Shown: positions 33,852 through 44,219 of the stretch, in pieces
How the letters are laid out: each line of letters starts with the position of its first letter
Numbering within the stretch: position 1 is the stretch's first letter
Assembly (NCBI GenBank): GCA_007922195.1
Contig: ML681996.1
Location: 18,777,218 to 18,841,217, forward strand
From: Podocnemis expansa
Lineage: Eukaryota > Chordata > Testudines > Podocnemididae
DNA length: 64,000 bases
Direction of reading: 5' to 3'
Program-made: the position numbers and the translations under genes
Notes under the pieces: model-generated
Database searches by the model: none
Seen by the model: only the letters and a program-made list of their open reading frames with translations
Told to the model about the DNA's origin: nothing

Positions 33852-33857
33852 TTTATT
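33852..33857 (-). terminator. Poly(A) signal of the transposase gene
   Basis: AATAAA on the minus strand (plus TTTATT in GTTTTTATTTGGGG), 93 bp downstream of the transposase stop codon and facing the MYB gene signal. Confidence 0.55.
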
Positions 33858-33949
33858 TGGGGGGGGGTTGGCAGTGTGGGTGGATGGGTGCAGGCTGGCT
33901 GTGGGTGGACAGGGGGAGATGGTGTTTTGGTGCAGGGCAGCCCTGGTCC

Positions 33950-35194
33950 TCAGTCTTCCTCCGCAGCGAAGGCGAGCCGGAGGGCATCGCGGATGGCGAG
34001 GGCTCGCGCAGATGGCTGCTCCCGAGTCGGCTGGGGTCTTGGTTGTTCATAGTCCCTGGCAAATGCTTGGACCTCAGCCTCCCATGCAAGTGGGATGGGT
34101 TCCCCCTGCTGCTCACAAAAGTTGTGGAGCACTGCACATGCCGCGATGACTTGTGGCAGGCTCCGCTCAGCGAGGTGGAGGCGAGTTAGCAGGCACCTCC
34201 ACCGGGCCTTGAGGCGTCCGAAGGTCCGCTCGACCACCTGTTGACAGTGGGCAAGGCGGCGATTGAACAGCTGCTGGCTGGGGTCGAGTGGCCCAGCGTA
34301 TGGGCGCATTAGCCAGGGCCGCAGGGGGTAGGCCGCGTCCGCCACTATGAGGATGGGCACCTCTACGCCCCCAAGGTGGATGGTGTGAGGGGGGAAATGG
34401 GTGCCCGCCTCCATGCCCTGGTACAGGGCGGAGTTGCGGAGGACCCTGGAGTCATGGGCCCTCCCTGGCCATCCCACGTAGCAGTCTTGGAACTGGCCCC
34501 GGTGGTCCACAAGGGCCTGCATAATGACTGAATGGTATCCCTTTCGATTGCAGTACACCGCAGCCCTGTGCTCCAGGGCGCGCACAGGGATGTGAGTGGT
34601 GTCCAAGATGCCAGCACAGTTTGGAAAGCCAAGGGTGGCCATCCCAGGCATGGTGTCCTACAGGTCCCTGCATCTCACCAGGCACTGTAGGAGGACGTGA
34701 TTGATGGCCCTAATGACCTCACGGAGGATGGTGCCGGTGGTGGACCTCCCGATGCCAAACAGGTGCGCCACTGCCCTGTGGGACTCCGAGGTGGCCATCT
34801 TCCACAGGGCGATGGCCACTCATTTGTCCACCGGGATGGCAGGCCTCATGGGGGTGTCCCTGTGCTGCAGGTGCGGGGCCAGTTCGCCCACCAAGCGGGT
34901 GAAGCTGGTCCTGCTCATACGGAAGTTCTGGCCCCAGAGGTCATTGCCCCAGGTGTGCAGAACGACCCTCTCCCACCAGTCGATGCTGGTCTGACGCGCC
35001 CAGATGCGGCGGGGCACGGGGTGGGGCAGGGGCAGTAGCTGAGCCCTACGGCTGAGCTGGATGTATTCCTCAGGTAGAGGCCAGTCCTCCTCGGGGTCTG
35101 CAAACAGAGTCTCCCACAAGTGCCGGAGACCCTGCATGCGCACCGAGGGGCTGGGTGCTGCACGGCGCTGTCTAGGCAGCCGAGCACTGTCCAT
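33950..35194 (-). pseudogene. PIF/Harbinger DDE transposase with two nonsense codons
   Basis: A single frame of 414 codons, usual Harbinger size, interrupted only by TGA at 34820-34822 (in a context suggesting CpG decay of an Arg codon) and TAG at 34658-34660. I start at ATG 35192-35194 (G at -3 and +4), though the frame is open up to 35356. N-terminal part: WWERVVLHTWG, RMSRTSFTRLVGELAPHL, RDTPMRPAIPVDK. Between the stops is a helix-turn-helix-like segment, SHRAVAHLFGIGRSTTGTI. After the second stop, 233 open codons hold the DDE_Tnp_4 catalytic domain: Asp17 in GILDTTHIPV, then GWPGRAHDSRVL, Asp105 in ILIVADAAYPL and Glu141 in VVERTFGRLKARWR (numbering from 34651), giving DD35E spacing. The protein cuts and pastes elements with these termini in the nucleus. 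As assembled it cannot be made in full length, except by readthrough. Confidence 0.93.
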
Positions 35195-35516
35195 GGCTTG
35201 CAGCGTGCTGCTAGCGTGGGTGGACAGGGAAGTGAGGTCAGGGCCGGCTTTTATGTGATTGGCTACCAACATGGCCGTCGACGTGGCCCAGGGAGGCGGC
35301 CATGTTGCCACACCTCCCATGCTGCACTGCCCCTGGGGTCGAAATAGCAAGTCCACACTATGGAAACGCTATTTCAATTCCCGTTTTCTGCTTATTTCGC
35401 GGACACCATTTTGTTATTTCGAAACAGGTTATTTTGAAATAACATGTTATATCGAAACAAGTTATTTCGAAATAACTTGTTTCGAAACAAGTGCTCCCCG
35501 TGTGAACATAGTCATG

Positions 35517-35699
35517 GAGGAATTCTCCTCTGTTCCTTTTCATGATGGGGTATGGCAGGACCTGAGGCCTTCAGCAAACTCTGTACTCCATCAGTGTTTC
35601 AGGCCATATTCTCGTGTCACTGCACAGTAGTAAGTGTATAGCAGAGAGCTGGGGAAATGGCTGGATTTGGCCTTGGGGAGATGGGCTGGTGGGTCCTGT
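35517..35699. other. Unassigned 183 bp
   Basis: Host DNA directly downstream of HarbA with no recognised feature. Confidence 0.3.
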
Positions 35700-35754
35700 A
35701 AATTTGTGATATGCCACCAAATGTGCCACGACCTGCAGAAGTTGAAAGCCACTG
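35700..35754 (-). mobile_element. hAT terminal fragment
   Basis: On the minus strand CAGTGGCTTTCAACTTCTGC AGGTCGTGG is a typical hAT end (CAGTGGTTCTCAAC type). No matching other end was found. Confidence 0.5.
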
Positions 35755-36899
35755 ATTTAGTGGGATTATTAATAAAAATACCCCACAGGGTTGTAATAAT
35801 CCTGGTTTAAATATTTAGCTATATCTTAACAGTTTTCTAATGCTATTTTGGCTACTGGTTTAGAATAGCTCTAAAGAAAGGATTTTTTTTTTACCTTGTC
35901 TTTTTCAGTTCCAAACACTAGGTTTCTAATCCACCAGGTCTATACAAGATTCTTTCACCTACTACCTTTTTCTTTCCCAACTCAGGAAGATCCCCAGGGT
36001 ATTCTCTGCACCACCAGCTTATGAAACAACTCAGAAAGAAGGAAGCAAACACAACTTAGCAAACATTCTCATACCACTCAGCCTGTCAAAGGTTTCTGAT
36101 CATGGGCCTGCTAGAGGTCAGACTACAGATTTTTGAAGTAATTACACACTCTGTCTCACTCTCTTCCCTAAAAGCATATCACACTACAAGATTAAACCTG
36201 TAACAAAAAAATATGAGGAAAGATTTACACTGATCCTGCAAGTTGTTTCACATGAATGTGCTCCCTTTGACTTACAGGACCAAGTCCTAAAGATTTTCTT
36301 CTTGATAGAATAAAATACCCACTATACACTTCTACTGGGAAAATGCTCAGAAAATAGTAGATCGCGTCAAGTGGAAATTGTACTAATTCTTCCTAAAGAG
36401 CAACTTGGCAAGTTTATTAAATTCATGGTAGGGTTTAATTTTTAGTCTTTGTTTTTAGTAGCAGAACAAAAAGATTTTCCTATTGCATTTGATGATATTT
36501 TTCAAGCATTATAATCTTTATTAAATAGGTTATCTGTAGCATGTAAAAATTATGAGGTATGATAAAACAGTATGATTTGTATCCTTAATCTACCATATCA
36601 CCTTAACATCTGCTACTTTACAGTCTGATGAAGAGCTTATTCACTGACTTCAGCATTTAGAAGGTTGGATAAATAGATTAGCATAGGTTGAATACTACAG
36701 AAAAATGTAATTTCAGCAACCATCCATATGAATTTTTAAAAGAGTTCTTTCATTCCCTTTTATTTTAACTTCCTCCAGATATTTTAGTAACATTATGTTT
36801 AATTCTTATGTCTGAGGGACATAACTGGTCCCTGAATACCACAGTGTCCAAGTATCTCCTGAACTTTAATGCAGTTGTCTTTATATCATCTCCAAGAGA
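35755..36899. other. Unassigned sequence
   Basis: About 1.1 kb of A/T-rich DNA with no recognised gene or repeat. Confidence 0.35.
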
Positions 36900-37482
36900 T
36901 AAAGAAGAACTATTATCCCTATTTTAAAAATGAAGCACTCAGGGTATGTCTACAATGGATCTTTAAGTTGACTCAAGTAGGCTTAAGTCAACTTAAGCAA
37001 CTCCATGGCCACATTTAGCATTTATTAAATCGATTTAAGCACTTGCTTAATTCAATTTAATAACTCTCATTCTTAAAGTCAACATTAAGGTTTAAGTCAA
37101 CTTTATTAAGTCGACTTAACAAAATGTGGCCATTAAAGTTGACTTATAAGTCGACCTAAGGCAGCATAGCCATTTAATTTGACTTTATAAAGTCAACTTA
37201 AGCCAGGGGACCCATTTAAAGTCAACTTTATCAATAAATAATTAAGTTGAATTTATATGGGTTCCCTGGCTTAAGTTGACTTTAAAAAATCAACTTAAAC
37301 AAATGGGGCCTCTCAAAGTTGACTTAATAAAGCCTATTTTAAGTTGACCTTGTTAAGTCAACTTACCTGAACCCTCTAGTGTAGACATAGTCTAAGCGCT
37401 TAGCACAAGGTCATGCAGCAAGTCTGTGGTTTAAAATGGACTTCTACACACATCATATTAGTCCCAAAGTAGAGCCCTGCTT
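36900..37482 (-). mobile_element. MIR SINE (antisense), split by a MITE
   Basis: Left part CTATTATCCCTATTTTAAAAATG and right part TTAGCACAAGGTCATGCAGC + AAGTCTGTGG follow the complement of MIR (TATTATCCCCATTTTACAGATG ... CAAGGTCACACAGC). The intervening 36942-37392 is a Harbinger-type MITE. Confidence 0.65.
36942..37392. mobile_element. HarbB-type MITE, 451 bp
   Basis: Ends GGGTATGTCTACAATGG and TAGTGTAGACATAGTC, with flanks TCA and TAA (an imperfect 3-bp duplication). The interior is almost entirely TTAAGTCGACTTAA-like palindromes (TTAAGTTGACTCAAG, TTAAGTCAACTTAA, AAAGTTGACTTATAAGTCGA), more than a dozen copies. It lacks the Penelope tail and minisatellite of the long HarbB copies. Confidence 0.85.
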
Positions 37483-37501
37483 ACTGGACTTACCTTCCTT
37501 A

Positions 37502-40040
37502 GTTGCTTATAAAATCATAGACTCAAAGACCAGTAGTCTCATCTCCTGTGCAGTATAGACCACATAATTCCTAGACCATATATTTTAGAAAAAAAAATAT
37601 CCAATCTTAATTTAAAAATTGTCAGTGATGATCCATGGTAAATTGGTCCACTGATTAATTAGGCTCACTCTTAAAAATGTATGCTTAATCTACAGTATGA
37701 ATTTGCTTCAACTTCCAGTCATTGAATTCTGAGATACCTTTCTTTGCTAGATTCAAAATGCCATTAATAAATATTTATTCCCCTTTTCGGTGCTTATAGA
37801 GGGTAATCTTATTTTTATACAATTAAATAGATAGTGCTCCTTGAGTCTCTCATGATAAGGATTTTTTAAAATAATTTAATCATTCCTTTGTCTCTTCTAT
37901 GAACTCTCTCAATTTAGTAACATCATTCTTGAACTGTGGGCATCACAAACAGATATGGTACAATATTTCAGCAATAGTTGCCTCAGTGCCAAAGCAAAGG
38001 TAAAATAACCCCTCTGCTCCTATTCAAGATTCCTCTGTTTATGGATCCTATGCTCTTGTTAGCCCAATTGGCCACAGCATCACATTGAACACTCAGGTTC
38101 AGCAGACTATCCAAAATAATTTCAGATCCATTGCCTCCCAGGATAGAATTCTCCATCCTGTAAGTATGGCCTACATTCCTTGTTACTAGATAAACATATT
38201 TATAGTTAACTTTATTTAAACACTCAATGTTTGTTTGTGCCAAGCTTGCCCTGAACCTGTCCTCATTATCATTTAGCACTTCTCATTTTTTGTGGCACAT
38301 GCAAATTTGAGAGTACTGATTTAATATTTATTTCAGGTCACTATTCAAAATGTTAAATAATATAGAGCCATTGTCCAATCACTGCAGGGCCCTAATGGAA
38401 ACAAAGCCACGTGATGTTGATTTTCATTTTATAATTTCATTCTAAGACCCATCAGTTCTCCAGTTTTAGTCCACATTACTGTGAAACTAACAGGCCTATA
38501 AAACAAACAAGGAGTCTAATGGCACTTTGAAAGACTGACAGATAGAATAATCACAAGAGGTTTCATGGGAGAAAATTTTACTTCAGACAGTTGAAGATGG
38601 AGAAGGACAGATGAATGGAAAGAAAATAATTACTCATGTCATGTCATTTACTCTTTTAAAATATTGGTACATTAGCTTTCTTTCAATCATTTGGTGTTCC
38701 AAAATATATTGAAAAGCAACATCAATGACCCCCCAAACTCTGCAGCTAACTTTTTTAAAACTCTTGGAAGCAACGCCGGAAGTGCTGATTTAAAATGTTT
38801 CATGTTAGTAACTGACGTTTAAATTCTTCTTGCTAGTATAATGGAGAGAGTGTTATCATGTGCTGTGACTACGTCATCTGTTCCCTCTCTCGCCGAATAC
38901 ACAACAGGATTTATTTTAATACTGTTGCCTTATTATTGATAATTCTAGCATTTCCATCTAGAAATGGACCAACACCATTTTCAAGATTCCCTTGTTTAAA
39001 TACTCCTTGTTGTCCTTAACTCTCATGACCATAAATTTTCCATGTCTTCCTTTGCTTCCCTTATATATTTTATAAAATTCCTAGCTTCTGATTTCTATTC
39101 ACTGATATCATCTTCCCCTTTCTTCCATTAGTTATAAATTATTTTATATCTGCCTTCTCCTTCCAATTAAAACAGGGGCTTTTGTTTGTTTGTTTGTTAC
39201 TTTTAACCAGGTTGCCTTAGTCCTCAGTTGTGGTTTGGGGGGCATGTAGTGACAATTAAACAATTATTAATTATCTGATTAAATTCTTTCTCATAGCTAA
39301 TTAGTCTCACAATTGTTTTCAGGTTTGTGAAATATGCTTTTTTTAAATGTTAAGTGTACACAAGTCTGGACTGTATTCTCTGTGTCCCTTATACATTTGG
39401 TAAAGTCATGATCACCGGTACCTAAATTACTACTCTTGTTTTAGTTCTGTGTCAGTTCCTCTTTCTCAAGATGAGGTTTAATATTTCTGTTTGTTAAACA
39501 CAACACTTCTTGAGTTAGGAAATCATCATCTATAATATTTGAAAATCCAAAGATGTTTTGTACTGGCAGCAAGAGACCTCTATCATATGTCACCCAAGCT
39601 GAAGTCTTCTGTGACCAGAAAGATTTTCTGTCCCCAAAACATTGATTGGCTTCATATGCTCTTGTCATACAATTTCTTTCTGTGATTGGATCGCCTGTAG
39701 CAGACACCGATTAATACCCCATATTGTGTTCTATCTGATGAGACATTAATCCATAAGCATTCAATATCATTTTTTTCTTAGCTGTCAATTACTTGAACAG
39801 ACAGAGCTGTCTTTTTTTTATATTGTTTTAGTTTTGTTTTAAAAGACATAGAATACCACTCCCTCTCCACTTTGCCCCACATGATCTTCCTGATTCCGAT
39901 CATTAGAATCATCTGAACAAGTATCAGTGATGCCAACGAGATCACATTTATGCTCAGAAATGAGCAATCCTAGTTCCTTTTGTTTCCCATCCAGGCTTCT
40001 AGCACTGGTGTGTAGGCAACTGAAGAATTATATTGTGGTT
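37502..40040 (-). mobile_element. Old long CR1 (antisense) with Penelope insertion
   Basis: From a 3' end near 37502 (AATCATAGACTCAAAGACCA) through the RT region (37780-38480; GAACTGTGGGCATCACAAAC, TTCTCCATCCTGTAAGTATG, ACTAACAGGCCTATA) and upstream ORF2/endonuclease text (38640-40040; CCATCCAGGCTTCTAGCACT and GGTGTGTAGGCAAC at the far end). Highly mutated and without a usable frame. Interrupted at 38501-38625 by a Penelope tail. Interior match is patchy in 38900-39900. Confidence 0.75.
38501..38625 (-). mobile_element. Short Penelope tail in CR1
   Basis: AAACAAACAAGGAGTCTAAT, GGCACTTTGAAAGACTGACA, GTTTCATGGGAGAAAATTTT, ACTTCAGACAGTTGAAGATG. The CR1 phrase CAGGCCTATA before it continues as ATAATTACTC after it, implying a short duplication (ATA). 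Confidence 0.7.
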
Positions 40041-41698
40041 AGCACTCAGAATCCCCAGTTAGCATCAGGGCTATATTGTAGTAAACTCTGCAGTCACAGA
40101 GGTAACCACAGTCATTGCATAAGAGAATTTACAGTCTAAAGGTCCAAACCTTCAAATTACCATAGTCCAGAGCTCTCCAAACTACTGCCCGCCAGTGGAT
40201 GGGCAGGTCAGGGAAGGGCTCGAGGGGGTAAGGGAGCTGACAGTCTGGTTGGGGAAGGAGGCAAGGGAGCCTTCTGGTGGGCAGATTGGGGGTCTGGCCC
40301 ACTAGTAATTAAGTAAAAGCAGATTCGGCCCTCTAATGAAAAAGGTTGGAGACCCCATTAACTATAACTAGATTCTGCATCTACATAGAACAACTGGCAG
40401 GATTATGTCCTAAGGGCTCAGTCTTAAATACACACATAATTCAATTTTATCAATTTTAAGAGTTAAAAAATAATGAGATGTTTAAGATAATACATTTGGA
40501 ATTCTTCTTATTCGCCTTCTGGTTTCTGAATTGTTAGGATGCACTTAGATCATAGTTTCAACGTATTTTCCACAGCCATGAGGGCCAGAAACTAACTAGG
40601 GCTCTTTACTCTCTCTTATTTTTTTAAAATGAGTACTTAGATTTTCCTGCAATTTCTCGATTCAAGCAAGTGACACTTTAAGAAAAAATACCAAATATCA
40701 TGAGATCTATGTTAAAAATACAGGGGTTGGAAACATACACAGCTTTACTCACATGATTAGTCCCAGTGACTTCAACTGATTTTTTTCAAGTTACATGAGT
40801 TCCAGTATCAGAAGTTTTGGGAAGCCTACAAAAATGACATATAAAGGGTGAAAAGGAGAAGGAGGAAATTAATTTATACATTTTTATTTACAAATATATG
40901 TTTCCTTTTATTTCCCTAGCAACCTCTGAGCTTAAACATCTGTTAGCAGATCTATCCAGAGCATAATGGCAGAGGTAAGTCTTGAGAACTGATTTTAAGG
41001 GTCAGTAGCTGCCATATGGAAAAGTGGAAAGGAAAATGTTTCATGAATGAGGGACAGAAATGTAAGGAGGTATTTGTAAGACAAGGATGGTGACAATAAA
41101 AGAATTTGCAGTATTAGTTCATTTGCAGTTTATCTTATCAACCATTTAAAGAGAAAATGAACTCTCATGTGACATTGTATGTCTATTGATTCAAAGAACT
41201 TTGCCTCCACTTTTTAAATGGAGAAAGTGAGATGGCAAATTGAAGAGCAGTTCAGTGGTAGATATGGGCACAGATGTTTGTTCTCCTGACTCTTACCCCA
41301 GAGCTCTACAAAAGCTGCTTCCTATAAATAAAATTGAGCTTTTACACGTCTTCATCTCATCCTTCCTCTAGGACCAAAGATTTGCTACTTTTTAGTACTT
41401 CACTGAATAAAATAGTCAAAGATTATACAGCTAAGTCAGCCAAGAGTATAGCTGAAATAATATGGCAATGAAGGTGTTTCAGTGTCAACTATTGTTAGAA
41501 AGAATTTTTAATAGAAATTGGCAATTATATGTGAAAACTTAAAGGACAAGAAAAACCTGAAGAAATGGAAAATTGTACTTTCTTTTGAGAGAGGGAAACA
41601 TTTCAGGAAATACAAACTTGCAAGTTAACTTCACTATTGGAAACATGCAAAAATATAATAAAACTGTCAACTTTGTAGAACATAATTATATTTATTAA
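40041..41698. other. Mostly unassigned sequence
   Basis: Contains a hAT-like MITE (40168-40357) and a possible antisense MIR trace around 41170-41310 (AAATGGAGAAAGTGAGATGG ... TCCTGACTCTTACCCCAGAG). Otherwise nothing recognised. Confidence 0.4.
40168..40357. mobile_element. hAT-like MITE, 190 bp
   Basis: Left end CAGAGCTCTCCAAACTACTG and right end (minus strand) GGGGTCTCCAACCTTTTTCA are degenerate inverted repeats of the CAGxGGTCTCCAACC type. The interior includes GGGCCGAATCTGCTTTTACT on the minus strand. No clear 8-bp duplication is left. Confidence 0.55.
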
Positions 41699-42334
41699 GG
41701 TTATTGAAGGGTGCAGGGTGAGACATCCTGGTTGTGGCCACCCCGCTGGGGGCTACAGCCCCCCAAGCTGGTGGCGGGGTGATCCGCATGGCTTCTAGCC
41801 GCTGCCACAGCTGAGCCCGGGGGCCTGGGGAGCTGGTGGGACCCAGCTCCCCGCAGCAGCAGCCGCTCAGCCCCCGGGGTGCTGGGGAGCTGGGTCAGGA
41901 CCGGAGCAGCCCCAGTGGTGGGGAGAGCCAGGCACCCCTGCACCCCACCACCTCCAAAGGGTGCAGCCTGCCGCAGCTGCGGCTCACTCCGCCAGCGCTG
42001 CAGCCCAGGGGACCTGGGAATGGGATGAGCCACCACAGCTGTGACCACACCATACCCCTTGCAGCTTCCTTGACCTGGGCGGGGGATCCTGGGGGTGCTG
42101 GGGCTCCTGGCAAGCCCTCTCCCCCACTCCGCTCTGGTTGGGTGCCCCTCTCCTGAAGCGAAAGAGCAGGTCCATACATAGGACCTGCTCTTTTGCTTTC
42201 AGGGTCTCCCTTATTTTGAACTAATTTTTTTTTTTTAGTTCAGAATAAGTTGTTTCAAAATAAAGGTTTTATTTCAAAATAAGTCATTTCGGAATGACTT
42301 ATTTCAAAATAAAGCCTTGTTTGTAGACATAGCC
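41699..42334. mobile_element. Non-autonomous HarbA element with eroded left end
   Basis: The right arm (42110-42334) is clearly HarbA: GAAAGAGCAGGTCCATACAT, TTATTTCAAAATAAGTCATTT, GTAGACATAGCC, followed by TAA. The left boundary is taken at 41699 because TAA precedes it (41696-41698) and the first bases GGTTAT resemble GGCTAT, but the rest of the left arm is missing. The GC-rich core (41740-42110) resembles the core of the copy at 50319. The matching CpG sites of its TTTCGAAA palindromes have mostly decayed to TTTCAAAA. Confidence 0.75.
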
Positions 42335-42337
42335 TAA

Positions 42338-44219
42338 GATTCTACCTACCTGAGTCAGTTTGCAGGAATGGGCCCTGAGAATCTGCTTATACACAATAAT
42401 GTGAAAAGGAGTCAGTAACATGAGTGTATAAAAATGAATAAAATGTAAAAACTAAAAATAAATAAAAGAAATAAATGTATAAATGAGTGTAAAATGAACA
42501 AAATGTATAAATGAGTGTATAAAAATGAATCATGTCAAACTAATGTAACTTCTTTCTTTTGAAAGTATATCTTTCCTGTGTAAAAGAAATCAAGGGGACT
42601 AAGATACGTAAATATAGTAATAGTTAATTATTCATTTTTTGTTTAGAAACATTCATCTGAGAACCTAGAAAGTGTTTATTACACATGAATGTCATCAGTC
42701 TCACAGTACCCACACATGTAAAGTGATGTAGTAAGATTATATCCATTTGTAAATAGGGAAAAATAGGGAAAGTTTGAATCTGATCAAGATATTACTCTAG
42801 TCAGTGAGAAAACTCCCACTGACTTTAGTGCGGCATGGTTAAGCCAGGCAACTTGTAAAAAAATCACATGGGAAGTGCTGTAGAATAGAGAACCTTGGGT
42901 GTCTCATATCAATGATATGTGAGGTAGCATCCACCTACTTTACTTATTTCAGAGTTATGGTCCTGTCATCTAGTTCAACATGAAACTCTCATATATTAAT
43001 GAAATAACTATAGAGTACTAAAACTATTACTCCATTAAACTGTTAAAAATAAATCAAGAGGAGAGAATACTTCTTAAAAATCAAGATTCTAAAGAACAGA
43101 TTGTATTGAGTCTATATCTAAGATTTTGAGTCATTACTGAGCTGCTAGATGTAACAGAGAAAAAGGAATTTTATAATGACATAAAATCCCATACATTCTT
43201 CATTAACTAGAATAAAGGATTAAAAGTAATTAACAATAAAGACAAGTACAAAATTTTAGGAAAAATATGTGGCAGTAGATGTGTGTATCATGCTGGTATG
43301 TTTCATATATTTGACTGTCACCATCAGAATTAGTTTAACTATGATTGGGCAATTACTTGGAAAATATATACAAATACACAAGAAGTTGCGCAGTAATTTG
43401 TCTGTAATAGGAATAATAGATTCTAATTCAAAATAAAATTACCTAGTGAGGATTGCTGTGATTGCTATGCCTTACATTTAACACATATTATCATAATATT
43501 AAACTACTACATAAAACAAATAATTTTTAATAAGTTCTGAGAACAAAAAATATATGGTTAATGACTATTCCCTAGGGTTGCCCACTAGATAATTACTTAA
43601 CAAATATTTGTATCATTATTCAGCAAATCAGCTCACTCTGTGTTCTGATAACATTATGCCCAGCGCAGATGACTGAATGCAAGCTTAGTTTTCCAGACTT
43701 CTGGGAGAGCTTAGTTTTAAAGAACCACAAGTGCCTCACGTAAGAATTGGAGCGTCTCGACTATAGGGAACAGTGATGAAAACAAGAAAACGTCTGATAT
43801 AGTTTGATAGAGCCTAGTTGCTTGGAAGTCAGTACCATAAGATTTTGTACTTTTAAGCATATGTATTACAGATAGCTAATATCTAGTTCTTTTATTGATA
43901 AGGTGGATCTTAAACAGTTACGGTAGACTTTTTCACTTTCTATTCCCAAAGAAAGGAACTCAGAAAAAGAAAGACGTTTTAAAATTAGTTTGTAACAAGA
44001 TTAACTTTTTCAGTATATGATACTGTCACAGAAGAAACTCCATTTTCAGCTATAAAACTATGTCCAAAATCTTATATTTAATATCCTTCTTAAAACCCAA
44101 GAGAACTATAGGGTAGGTACAATATTTTTTTAATATTTAGTGTTGCCTTTTCCAGTCTACTAAGTACACTTTGAGCTACATGAAAAACATAAAACAGATA
44201 GAGTCTGGGTAGGAATAGC
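42338..44219. other. Mostly unassigned sequence with local A/T-rich tandem repeat
   Basis: 42405-42530 is an imperfect tandem array around ATAAATGAGTGTATAAAAATGA. 42526-42600 (AATCATGTCAAACTAATGTA) resembles a tiny sense CR1 ORF2 scrap. The rest is A/T-rich without a recognised feature. Confidence 0.4.
42405..42530. repeat. Imperfect A/T-rich tandem repeat
   Basis: Repeated ATGAGTGTATAAAAATGAAT and AAATGTATAAATGAGTGTA units, about five imperfect copies. Confidence 0.75.

Larger units (their letters stand above)
31373..35513. mobile_element. Full-length two-gene PIF/Harbinger transposon (HarbA)
   Basis: 4,141 bp. Ends GGGTATGTCTACACAGGG and (minus strand) GACTATGTTCACACGGGG, flanked by ATG on both sides (31370-31372 and 35514-35516). 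The left arm (to about 31680) and right arm (35341-35500) are packed with TTTCGAAA palindromes. It carries a MYB/SANT-like gene (+) and a DDE transposase gene (-) in convergent order, the standard two-protein Harbinger composition. A minisatellite with a 10-N gap lies in the 3' part of the MYB gene. Few coding lesions suggest recent decay. Non-autonomous relatives lie at 6521, 17657, 41699 and 50319. Confidence 0.93.
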
